From Gentiana macrophylla (taxonomy: Eukaryota; Streptophyta; Magnoliopsida; Gentianales; Gentianaceae), in the NCBI GenBank assembly GCA_026214975.1, contig CM047806.1, positions 83,871,599-83,935,598 on the forward strand: DNA of 64,000 bases, read 5' to 3'. The notes beneath the pieces are model-generated. The model saw nothing but the letters and a program-made list of their open reading frames with translations, ran no database searches and was not told where the DNA came from. Shown piece after piece: positions 35,330-46,217 of the stretch (position 1 is the stretch's first letter; every line of letters starts with the position of its first letter). Made by a program: the position numbers and the translations under genes.

Positions 35330-37047
35330 TGTTGGTCCCTTGAAAAGGCTTTGGTTAAGTTTAGAGGGGGGTGAATAAACTTAACACTTAAAACTTTTGG
35401 AGTTAGCAAACTCGGAACTTCAAAGAAACTGGCTTTGATGCTCGATGTCTATTGATCGTCGATGTCTGCAGATCGTCGATAATCTCTGACTATTGACTTT
35501 CTTGAATTTGTTGCAATGGAATATATTCAAATTAAGCCTTATTACTTGTTGTTAAAGTATGATACCAAGTATTAGATACTCAGTAGTGTATGTGTGTGAA
35601 TCAGTTGCTAGATTCATGAAGTTGATGTGCTAAATGTACTAAGTGCGAATATAAATGCGAGAAAGTAAGTAGGCGAGATTTTATAGTGGTTCCGGTGGTG
35701 TAATCACAGCCACCCACTCTTCTCCTAAGATGTTGGAGGTAATTCACTAGAGATTCTTAAGGTAGCAGTTACAAAAATCCCTAAGTTGCTTGTCTTTCAC
35801 CAATAACTATGGCTTCATAAACTGAACACTTGGAACAGGTAGGATTGCTGCTCCAAAGTTTTCCACTGGTCCTTGAAGGGTAGGATTTCCTCTTCACCAG
35901 CTCCACCACAAACAACAGTCCTTGACACACAAATGTGCTTCACTGTCTTCAGTAGATTCCTTGTAAAAGAAAGATTGAATCAAGTAAGTGATTCACTTTT
36001 CAAAGACTTGATCGAGGATGATATGATCAGCAGCTTAAGGTCTTCAAGTGTGTAAACTTGATGTAGCTTGAAAGCAGATTATACTTGAAGAAATTTACTA
36101 GATCAGTAGCCTTATGCTCAGTAGGGTCAGCAAGGTGTTTTGATCGATTGAAATCTGATAGCTAAAGATAGATCCTTCATTTTCATCACTTGTATCTGAA
36201 TTTGGAGTCCTCTATTTATAGGTAGGAATCCTTGTGACTTATGTTTGAAATTAAAACATAGCCGTTTCATATTTGTCCCATTTGACTTGCTTTCTATCAC
36301 TATTCATAGTCATCGACAATCGTCAGATCGCTTTTTAATGATTCTGATCTGTCACCCTTTGACTTGTATCCATTGGATAAAGTTCTGAATCTTTCCAACG
36401 TCCCTATAATCTTAGCCATTGATTTGTTTGATAAAATCAGAGGTTGTTAGCTGTCCATTTCTTTGTAATCTCTCAATGTAACCTTTGAATAATCCGAGAT
36501 ATACATCAGCAAGTTCCTGTGAATGTAAGTCTGCTGAAATTTATATCAGTCAGTTGTTCCAAGGTTGCTGTGTTTATAAAAAAACACTTCAGCTGACTTC
36601 TCTTATATCTAACTTTTTATTGTGAAGCTAGATTACACCATTTTGAATATAACTAAGTTCTAATCACCACTTAACTTGAGGAACTTAGACCTTGTACACA
36701 AGGTATGTGTAATCAGTTTAGGTCATCATAGACTTCCCTAAATTCTGATTCCATGTCCTTGACTTTAAATACTAAGTTTGATCCCTTAGCCTTTAGTAAC
36801 TGAGTTTGAACCCTCGGCCTTCAGTCTTCAGCAGGTTCCTAAACTAGTCTACTCGACTCAGTACCCTTTCTATCGATATAGACAGTCTCAGCGATGAAAG
36901 TCACCGACCTTTGCAGTGCTAGTTTGATCAAACCTATACACGATCAAACTCTAATAAGCCTATACATTTGATCTAAACAACTTTTTTCCTTTGCTCTATA
37001 ACAGCTAGTCTGGCACTCATCACTAAAACTCAAAAATAAGTCCAAGA
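35330..37047 (-). mobile_element. Solo LTR of the Sirevirus B family (TSD GCTCC)
   Basis: 1718 bp, TGTTGGTCCC...AGTCCAAGA; the terminal CA has become GA. GCTCC flanks both sides (35325-35329 and 37048-37052), and element F coding sequence reads across: DPGSF on the left, protease on the right. So this is a solo LTR and not the 5' LTR of B, although it lies where that LTR would be expected. It contains the minus-strand TATA box (about 36211-36221) and the conserved LTR block (about 35680-35735). Confidence 0.88.
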
Positions 37048-37052
37048 GCTCC

Positions 37053-37440
37053 ATATTATGATAAATGGTCATTCTGTCAAGCTGAAATATTCTTCAATTT
37101 CCTCTCTGTCAGATGGTAAAATTCCCGGTCACCATGGATAAAAATATCCATGCGGTTTGTGGACCACCAGGTGGAGAAGGTCTCGGGTATGCTGAAAGAC
37201 TACAATATCAAGGTGGGAGGTTTTGAATTCCCCATTGATTTTCTAGTATTGGACGTCTCTGAAGATCCTAGTGCTAACGTGTTGCTAGGACGTCTATTTT
37301 TGGCTACCAGCTGAGCCATCATGGACATGGATAGTGGCGAGATAACCTTAAGATCCAATAGCGATGCGGTAAATTTTAAGATCTTAGAGCCGTTGATGAG
37401 CCGACCCAGAGAAATCCGAGTGAGCTCAATTTCTGAATGA
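37053..37440 (+). pseudogene. Retropepsin-like protease of element F
   Basis: Starts with IMINGHSVKL, continuing the DPGSF approach from 35329. After frame changes it reads VGGFEFPIDFLVLDV, VLLGRLFLATS, IMDMDSGEITL and FKILEPL, the typical second half of an Athila/Tat protease. A stop follows FLATS (about 37313-37315), where a residue such as Arg or Gln is usual. The catalytic DLGAS motif is not intact. RT and integrase do not follow. Confidence 0.75.
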
Positions 37441-38990
37441 GCAAATGAGGACAGGGACAAGCTTAGTAGGAGTGCGCAAAGATGTAGCTACAATAGGAAT
37501 TGTTGAGCATGAGTTCAGGATAGTTCTACTTCGGGAATAGAGTGAAAAGAGCCACTACATAGCACCAAGGGAGGCGGATAATCCTCATCTTTTTGAGATG
37601 GAGACTCCCACCCCGCGTGGTGAAAGCTTCGTTTTGAAGGACGATACAGTGGGATCTATAAGTGGTAAAGGAATATCTCAGAGTAGGTGAAGAAAGCCGA
37701 GTGCACTGGCTAGGAGAGCCAAGCATGCAAGGCAGAGAGCTCGTAGTCCCATAAAGCAAGCTCGAGAAAGTGCCATCCTGGATAACAAGGAAGAATGCTT
37801 CTTCCTTGGCCTCAAAAACCGAGATAGAGCATGGATCGAGAGGGAAGGACGGCCCACTTCCGTTAATGCCTCATGAGTGCAAGTTTGGAGGGTTGAATCC
37901 CGAGAATATGACTAAGTAAGAGTCGGAAGGAGAGTTGAGCTGGCGACTTTAAACTCAGAACTACTTCTCATTCCCTTAGGTAGATCAGTCAATTATGAGT
38001 AACCCAAGGGGTGGACGAGCTTTTTTTCATCCTACCGCATCTGAAAGCAGGAAAAACGATAGATGATAGGAAGATTTTGTTAACTCATTGACCACTTAGG
38101 CGAAGTAGGTTAGGATAGAGTCAAAGAAAAGACAAAGAGAGTGGAGAATGGATAAGAAGAATCAGCATGGAGTGATAAATGTCAAGGATCAAGTGAAGGA
38201 GTAAGTAGGATCAGAGCCTGGAGGAATGTAGAAGGAACAAGGTCTCGCAATGAAGGGGACACCTTCGCAATTGCGAGCATGCATGGACCCAATTCCTGAG
38301 GTTTGAACACATTTTGGAACAGTCTCGCAAGCATGTGTTGCCACACGCTGTTACGGGTCTGACGCAGTAGGTCAGTTGTAAACTTTTTTCAACCCACCAT
38401 TACTCCCTTCCCTCCTTCCCAACACCCACCATTACTCCCTTCCCTCAATCCTATCACCATCACCCTCAATCACTCTACCACCATCAATTCTTCCCCATTT
38501 CCCCACTTAAACCGATCCACCTTCACCTCTTCCCTTCTATTTAAACTCCTATTTCCTCCACCATTTCATCATTCTTATCCCACCAAAGCCTCACACTTCT
38601 TCTTCTTCTTTCTTTCCTCTCAAATTTCCGGTAACCACCACCACTCAATTCTTCCATTTCCACCACCATATAACCACCCCAAACAAACACCAACACCACC
38701 ACTGTTGCTGTAAATTTGCTCGGGCTGCACAATTTTTGCAACTTGTTCCTCAATTCTCTTCTTTATAAGTTGCAGAAACACTAGAATCCAAACCTGCAGG
38801 CTCTCAAAATTGTGAGACCCTACACCGTAACTACGAAGCTAGCCCCAGTCAGTAGCCACAGCATACATGGTCTTGGACTTCTGAGAAACCAGCCTCGAAA
38901 TTGCCAACAGCATGTCGCAATTATGAAGCCCAGATCTTCAGGAGCAGTCATAAACTCTGGTTCTCCCCCGGTTTTGAATGGAAAACAGAG
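37441..38990 (+). other. Degraded middle part of element F; promoter-like region at 38400-38800
   Basis: 37440-37900 has Arg/Lys-rich coding patches (ADNPHLFEMETPTPRGE, LARRAKHARQRARS) with stops and no known domain. At 38230-38340 the palindrome-like TTCGCAATTGCGAGC occurs, as near 18610. 38390-38700 is a CT/CCA-rich tract (CACCATTACTCCCTTCCCT occurs twice, 38395 and 38428) followed by TCTATTTAAACTCC (about 38536), a possible TATA region ahead of the ORF that follows. RT and integrase are absent. Confidence 0.4.
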
Positions 38991-40014
38991 GCAACATAGG
39001 TCCTAGGAGACGCGGTGCACAACAGAATGTGCAAGGGGATGCAATACCGGTCAACAATAGGGTTCTCCAATTTGTTTCACCGGAGATCTATGAGTCGTTC
39101 CATACTCATTGGAATGCTTGTTCTATTCCAAGGGACCGAGGCGTTGACCTATGGTGAGCTTCTACCACATGTTCTTAATCATCACGGTTTTATGCAGATG
39201 GTTGAGTCCCGACCTCATTCAATGTCATGATTTTCATGTCGCACATAACCCCAATGCTTACTTTTCACTCGTTCGAGGTGTTTCCATCGACTTCTCGATT
39301 GAGAGGATCAATGCTTACTTTGGCATTGAAAATGCACCATTCCATGAGCGTAATCTAGAGAGACTACAGATCGTAGTTGGTCATTACGACATTGAGTAGG
39401 AGTTGGATGTCAATGGTTTGCGGACAATCTTCTACTCCAGCGCATTGACATGGGACCAGCGCATGCTGCATAGGTTCGTAATTTCTCATTTGCTTCCAAA
39501 TGCCCATAATGATTCAGTCACACCTCGGCAGGACGAGCTCATGTCCTTTCTCAATATCGAGAATAATGTGAACATTGGATTGTTGATGAACACCCATATT
39601 CGGGAAGTTGCCCGAAACTCTAGAGACATTATACCGTATGGGCATATGATTGATGCATTGGCGATATAGTCGGAATGCCCAGTTCCGGCTGCTGATGAGC
39701 GAGTTGAGCCACTGCCGATTCCTAACAGCAATGCAGTGACCACCATTGGACAGCATGGAAGGTGTCCTCACAAGCTAGGGAGCGCACACCGGTCTATGGA
39801 GCAGTAAGATCTCAGCAGGAGATCAATGGATGGTTTGCTAGGGACATCTCTTCCCTACATGGGAAGATGGATTATCTGATCACTCGTCTCAGCATTCCGC
39901 CATATGCCCCACCACCTCCACGTGCCCCTAGACATGCGGCATCTTCTTCGGGTGCTGACCTTTCTACTTTTGCACCTCCGTCCGGATTTGGAGATCACCA
40001 TCACTAGTGTTGGA
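38991..40014 (+). pseudogene. Putative plant transposon protein domain ORF in element F
   Basis: Best read over 39151-39668 with one stop (39397-39399) and a frame change upstream. Segments such as LVRGVSIDFSIERINAYFGI, WDQRMLHRFVISHLLPNAHND, LLMNTHIREVARNS and IIPYGHMIDALA have the spacing of the 'putative plant transposon protein' domain found in many retroelement-derived plant ORFs. The C-terminal part (39762-40007) is Pro/Ala-rich (PPYAPPPPRAPR) and ends HHH before a stop. Function unknown. The family assignment is by pattern and should be tested by a profile search. Confidence 0.55.
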
Positions 40015-40768
40015 GGACTACTACATGTCTGATTCTAAATATTAGACATTTTCCATTTGTAATTGTTTTTCTCACCATTGTTGTCTTTTCCTTTTTCCTT
40101 TTATTTCCTGACTTTGCACTATGTTGTAGTTTCTTTTTCAATATTACTATAATGCATTTTGTCGGCTTAATTTGATTGAATTTATTTTATCTTGCTTTCT
40201 CACTACCGCCATAGTTTATTATATGATACTTGTTACCCTGAGAGGTTCGATTTGTTTTGGATGCTAGAAATTTTGCAGATTTCACGGACGGCTTATTTGG
40301 CCCGAGGTTTTAACAATACAAATTTTCATTACCCGCTCCGTACTTACGAAGATAAGTTCCTTTTCATTATTAACCATTTCATCATTGCGGATAATGCTTC
40401 GATTATGTGGGGGTAGGAACGTCACTTAGCTTTTGACTATGTGTGTTTCATCAATTTTTTGAATGTTTCAACTCTTTTCAATGCACTTTTCCCCACTCTA
40501 ACTTTTGAGTCATTTTTCGAGTAAGATTGTAAAAGATATGAAGTCTTTGATCTTTTGGAGCTAATTAATTACATCTTTGATTCGCGGATGAACGGGTGAA
40601 AGTCATGTCAATTTATGATGTAGTTGTGTATTAACCGCATATTCTTTCTGTGAACCGTGGTATTAAGCGCGTATAACTCACTTTCTTCAGTATGTAGTAT
40701 AAATGACGCATTATTTTGACTTGTGTTGACTCTAGCTTTCATGGTCATTTAGGTCAAGTTGTGGGTCT
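40015..40768 (+). other. 3' part of element F with a polypurine-like tract
   Basis: No protein is supported. ATTATGTGGGGGTAGG at about 40402-40417 resembles the Athila/Tat polypurine tract, so 40418 onward may be its LTR. It is cut at 40768 by Sirevirus D and continues after 63863. The ORF at 40192-40416 has no known motif. Confidence 0.4.
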
Positions 40769-42474
40769 TGTTAGACATATTTTAGTTTTAATGATGAGTG
40801 TCAGACTAGCTGTTATTGAGCAAAGGCAAAAAGATGTCTATATTAAATGTATAGGTTTTACTAGAGTTTGATCTGTGTATAGGTTTGATCAAACAAGCAC
40901 TGTATTGAGGTCAGCTGACTTAATCAGCAGACCTATCTAGGTCAGTAGAGTCACTAGGATAGTAGAGTCTAGGAACCTGCTGATGGTTGAAGGCTGAGGG
41001 TTCAAAATCAGAAATAAAGGCTGAGGTTTCAAACCCAGTAATGATGGCTAAGGGATCAAACTTAGTATTTAAAGTCAAGGATATGGGATCAGAATTTAGG
41101 GAAGTCTGTGATGACCTAAACTGATCACATATACCTTGTGTAGAAGGTCTAAGTTTCATTAAGTTAAGTGGTGATTGGAACTTGGTTAAAGTTAAAATGG
41201 TGTACTCTAACTTAACAATAAAAAGTTAGATGATAAGCAGTCAGCTGAAGTGTTTTTAAAACACAGCAGACTAAAAGCCAGCTGACATCTGTGTACATCA
41301 GTAGACTTACACAATAGGTGTCTGATGAATGTATAATTCAAATTAATCCAATTTTTTCTGGAAGATTAAATAGATAAGGATTATTTACAAGCCTTGGATT
41401 AATCAGTCAATCAATGGCCAAGATGAAAAGAACGTTGTAAGGATTTCAGAACCATGTTAAATGGAATTATTCCATTGGTTGACAGATTGGACCGTCGAAA
41501 GGACAATCGTCGATTAATCGATCAGTCTGTGGAGGATTTTCAGGAATATTCAGATAATCTTGTAATGGTTATCATTCAAATCACAAGATCTACACCTATA
41601 TATAGAGGACTTCTATTTCAGATTGCAACAAGGAGAAAACAAGAAGTTTTTAAGCAAGAAATTGATTGAAGTGCAATCTGACCCAGCTGATACTCACAGA
41701 GCATTAATCAACTGATCAAGTTTTTCTTCAAGTGTTATCTGCAATCAAGTTACATCTAGTTCATACACTTGAAAATCTTAAGCTGCTGATCTTATCATCC
41801 TGATCAGAAGCTTGCTGAAAGCTGAATCACTTTCTTGATTCAACCCCTTCTCTTTCAAGAAGTTTACTGAAGACAGAGAAGCACTTTTCTAGTGTCAAGA
41901 ATTGTTGTTTTGTGGTGGAGCTGGTGAAGAGGCAATCCTACCCTTCAAGGACCAATGAATACTTTGAAGCAGCAATCATACTTGTTTCTAGTATTCAGTT
42001 TGGGAAGCCATAGCTATTGGTGAAGGACAAACAGTTTAGGGATTTTTGTAATAGCTACCTCAAGAATCTCTAGTGAATTTCCTCCAACATCATAGGAGAA
42101 GAGTGGACTGATAGGATTACACCACCTGGAACCACTATAAATCTTGCCTACTTTACTTTACCGCGTTTACATTCTGCAATTACATTATCTGCATAAGCAC
42201 ATCAAATTGACTGAACTAGCTACTGAATCACACCACTTGCACTACTGAGTATCTAATACTTAGTATCATATTTAAACAACAAGTAACAATACTTAACTTA
42301 ATATATTCTGCTGCAACAAATTCAGAAGCTTTAATAGTCAGTAGGCTACTGAGTGGTCAGCAGACTATTGACCCTGCTGGGTTTGTAAAACTCCAAAAAA
42401 AATTTAAGTGTTAAGTTTATTCATCCCCCCCCCCCCCTTCTAAACTTAACCAAAGGCTTTTCAATGGACCAACA
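40769..42474 (+). mobile_element. 5' LTR of Sirevirus D
   Basis: 1706 bp, TGTTAGACATA...GGACCAACA. TATA box TATATATAG at about 41597. Conserved Sirevirus block with GGAGAAGAGTGGACTG near 42107. A run of 13 C at about 42425-42437 precedes the end. Compared with the 3' LTR it is alike overall, but one block (41487-41530) is very different. Confidence 0.93.
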
Positions 42475-42476
42475 AT

Positions 42477-42488
42477 TGGTATCGGAGC
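42477..42488 (+). other. Primer-binding site of Sirevirus D
   Basis: TGGTATCGGAGC, two bases after the LTR end. It differs at one base from TGGTATCAGAGC, complementary to the 3' end of initiator tRNA-Met. Confidence 0.9.
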
Positions 42489-42578
42489 TGAACTTCTGTT
42501 CTGAAGTAATCCTACTTGTTGTGCTTGTGAAAAATCTTTGAAAACTTTTTCAAGTTTCTGTTTTCAAATTTTTGCATC

Positions 42579-44860
42579 ATGGATAACAATCAGTATGCTA
42601 GGACAATGTTGATGTGCTCTCTAGATTGTTTTGATGAGTATAAGCATCACATGCAGGCTTTTCTAGCTGCAACTCATGATGAAATGATGGATGTGCTGAT
42701 AGATAGACCATTGGAGATCACCAAAGTCATAACTGTGGTTGGTCAAAATCAGACAATTCCAAAGCCAAAGAGTGAATGGGGTGCTGATGATAGAAAAAGG
42801 GAAAACCTGAACAATATTGCTATTGATATCATCTATAGAACTTTGGATAGCAATATGTACATGAAGGTGAAAGATTGCAAAACTTCCAAAGAATTATAGG
42901 AAAGATTGCAACTAATCTGTGCAGGCACTGATGCAATCAAGAAAAATAAAATCAGTGTGGCCAAGCAAAAGTTTTAGGTGTTCAAAATGAAGTCAAATGA
43001 AACCATTGAACAGATGGAGTTTAGATTCAATGCAATGTTGGATGAACTCACCCTGCTGAATGTGATTTACACAAAAGAAGAGATCAATACCAGAATTCTC
43101 AAAGCTTTACCTGCAAAAGAAGTTTGGGAAATGAAGGTTACTGCTATGGAAGAGTCCAGGAGACTACATGAAGAAGATACCTTCAAATTGTTCTCTGATC
43201 TTAAAGCATATGAATTCAGCAAAGACCTTGTTGCACATGCTGAAAAGGAAGTAACAAAGGCAACAGCATTGGTTGTTGCACACAATGAAGAATCATCAAA
43301 TGTATAAGATGGTGTTTTAGATGAAATGCAAGAGCAGATTGCCCTACTGACCAAAAGAATCAGAATGATGAAATCTGGAAAGGCATCTCGAAGGAATTCT
43401 GGTAAGAAAACAACTGAGAAGAAAGATGAATCCAAAAAGGATCATGACTTTTTGTTCTTTCATTGCAAGAAACCAGGACATTTCAAACCTGATTGTCCTG
43501 AGTTGAAACAAAAGAAGGATCCTGACTATCTATTATTTAACTGCAAGAAACCTGGACACTTTAGACCTGACTGTCCAGACCTGCTGAAGAACAAGGGTCA
43601 GCAGAGAAGATCTAGCAAGAAAGCATTGGTTCCTGATGATGAATCTGGCAATGAAGTGGAATCAAAAAAAGGAAATGAATCAGATGACACAGCACTCATA
43701 GCACATATGGATGATTATGCTTTGATGGCTAATATAGATGAAACTGAGGAGGTATACAATTTTGTATCTATGAATACTCCAGCTGAAAGTGATTGTGAGT
43801 CTACTGGTGGTTCAAATCCTAAAATTTCTGACAATGAAGAGCCTCTAGATGCCCTCCTTAATCAACTGAGGATAATACAATCTGGTTATGAGATTGTGAA
43901 GGCTGAAAGAGATGCACTTCAAGCGGAAATTCAAATGTTAAATATTGAATTAAGAACTTTCAAGGGTAAGGAAAAGGATTATGAACAGAACCAACATAAG
44001 TCTGCTGCACCTACAGTAGCTGTTGAATCTGCTGAACATTCCAGTTCCACAACTGCATTCAAATCCGGAAAGCCTTATAGTGATAAAACAGGGCTTGGAT
44101 TTGAAACTCAACAATTTTCTAAGTGTGGATCAAGTAAGGGTGCTGAACCTAGTACCAGAATTGGTCCTAAGTTTGTACATGCACAAAATCCAACACCCTA
44201 AAAGGTTGCTGAGGAAGTGGAACCTATTGAGAAGACTTCAAGTAAGCAAAATCAAAAGTCCAAAGGGACAGCAGCTCCTAACAAAAAGGGTGCATCCAAA
44301 AGTAGGACAGCTGGACCCTCTAGACCTACGGATAGCAGACCTGCTGCAAAGTCTGTTGAACCACAAAAAGGGAAAAACCAGAAATATTCCAAAGATAAGA
44401 ATGCTAAACCTAAGAAAATTAATCATTCAAGGGATACTTATCTCAGGGGGAAAGGCAGATTGTGCCCTACTGATGAAGATTGGAATATTCCTGCCCCTGC
44501 TGCTAGAAACAATAGATATGACCATAATGCTAGGCCAAGACCCCAGCAGTGGAATCAGCAGAGTACTCAACGAAGATCTTACCCAAGACCTCAGCAGAGA
44601 CCACAATATAGGGTTGTTCCTAACAGACAGCAATCTTATGGTTATGCTAATGCTTTTAACAACAGAAATCACTTCAAACAACATTATGTACCAAAAGGCT
44701 AGAAAATATATGTGAATGCTACACAACCAAATGTTAGATTTTATGGAAATGTAGCATACATATATGAACAAAAGTGCAACACTTTCCGAAGAAGACCTTA
44801 TGGAAATTTGCCAAAGTTTGTGCTTACCACTGACCACTATGGACCCAAACAGGTTTGGGT
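42579..44860 (+). pseudogene. gag of Sirevirus D
   Basis: ATG at 42579, about 90 nt after the primer site. The capsid region reads through 42579-43307 with in-frame stops at 42897 and 42975 (copia gag motifs: RLQLICAGT region, then FRFNAMLDELTLL and ILKALPAKEVWEMK) and a TAA at 43305. From 43326 the nucleocapsid has two knuckles, HCKKPGHFKPDC and NCKKPGHFRPDC; in both, the position of the first zinc Cys is Phe or Leu. A long charged and Gln-rich tail follows (to 44702) and the frame ends WVPKTH-TAA at about 44874. The structural protein would form the particle around the RNA. Confidence 0.88.
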
Positions 44861-44895
44861 ACCTAAAACACATTAAATTTGTTTTGTAGGGTGTC

Positions 44896-45627
44896 TGGTA
44901 CTTTGACAGTGGATGTTCCAGACATATGACAAGAAGTAAGCATTGTTTGACAAATTATGTGGCAAAGGATGGACCTAAAGTCAATTTTGGAAACAAAAGT
45001 ACACCAGGATACACTAGAGGATATGGAACACTGGTGAGAAATGGTTTGACAATAAAAAATGTTGCATATGTTGAAGGCTTGGACTAAAACCTGCTGAGCA
45101 CTGGACAATTCTGTGACATGGGTTACAAAGTCACTTTTGACAAAGCCTACTGCATTGTCATGAGTGAAATGGTAGAACAAGTTGTACTGGCTGGAAGAAG
45201 ACAACTAAACATGTATGTAGTAGATTGGTCTACTACTGTTCCAAAAACATGTCTTATTGTGCATACAAAGTCAGAAATGAATTGGTTATGGCATAAGAAG
45301 TTGAATCATCTTAACTTTGAAGATATCAATCAGTTGGTGAAGAAGAAGTTGGTGATTGGTTTACCTGAGATCACATACAAGAAGGATGGAGTATGTGATG
45401 CCTGTCAGCAAGGTAAACAAACAAAATCAAGTTTCAAGTCAAAGACTAAACAATCAACCAAGAGAGTGTTGGAAATGATGCATATGGACCTATTTGGACC
45501 AGTAATACCAACAAGCATAACAGGGAAGAAATACACTCTGGTAGTTGTGGATGATTATTTAAGATACACTGGGGTGATTTTCATGAATAAGAAAAGTGAA
45601 ACACTTCAAAAGATGCTGAACTTTTGA
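44896..45627 (+). pseudogene. Protease and integrase N-terminus/core of Sirevirus D
   Basis: Aspartic protease site FDSGCSRHM at about 44902-44928, then VNFGNKSTPGYTRGYGTL, a TAA in the LDxNLLS motif (about 45086), the GAG-pre-integrase region, the zinc finger (LWHKKLNHLNF ... CDACQQGK), and the core with HMDLFGPV (first catalytic Asp) and VVVDDYLRYTGV. The frame is lost at 45625. The protease frame differs from gag, and the two are separated by the stop at about 44874 and some 20 nt. Confidence 0.92.
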
Positions 45628-46217
45628 CATTATTGCAAAATGAGAAAAGTGTGACAGTAGTTAAAATCATATCAGACAAGGGTACTGAGTTCCTAAACAA
45701 AGTCATAAGAGAATAATGTGAACAAAATGGTGTGCTGCATTAACTAGAAGCTGCTGGAACACCTCAGCAGAATGGGGTTGCTGAGAGAAGGAACAGGACC
45801 TTGTAGGAAGCAGGGAGGACTATGATATGTGAAGCAAAGTTACCTAAAAGGTATTGGGCTGAAGCAATCAATACAGCATGCTACACACAAAATAGAACCT
45901 CAGCGAATATAAAGCTAATGAAGACACGTTATGAAATTTGGAATGGAAGAAAGCCAAATATATCCTATTTCAATCCATTTGGAAGCAAATGCTTTATTTT
46001 GAATCATAAGGAGCAACTGAAGACTTTCCAACCAAAATCAGATGAAGGAATCTTTTTGGGTTATTTTTTAGTCAGCAAGGCATTTAGGGTGCTGAACAAA
46101 AGGACTTTGAAACATGAAGAATCAATACATGTTGTGTTTGATGAACCTAAGTTCACTGGAATGGAGAATGATGAAGTTTCAGAACCTACCGTAAATCCAG
46201 AAGTTACTAATCCATAA
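45628..46217 (+). pseudogene. Integrase C-terminal half of Sirevirus D
   Basis: 45628-45820 needs frame changes and has several stops, but SDKGTEFLNK (second catalytic Asp) and the AAGTPQQNGVAERRNR region with the catalytic Glu can be followed. 45822-46217 is open: RYWAEAINTACYTQNR, YEIWNGRKPNISYFNPFGSKC and the terminal ESIHVVFDEPKF, ending at a TAA before the RT linker. B has the same blocks at 32662-32384. Confidence 0.88.

Noticed and set aside
35330..37047. 5' LTR of Sirevirus B
   Set aside because: It lies where that LTR is expected, but element F sequence (not a primer site) is on its inner side and GCTCC flanks both ends, so it is a solo LTR.
42477..42488. tRNA-Met gene
   Set aside because: Only the short primer-binding complement is present; no cloverleaf can be formed. 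No tRNA or rRNA gene was found.
44023..44715. Plus-strand 230-codon ORF rich in Leu/Lys
   Set aside because: Shifted frame over the gag tail of Sirevirus D; the other frames carry the conserved reading.
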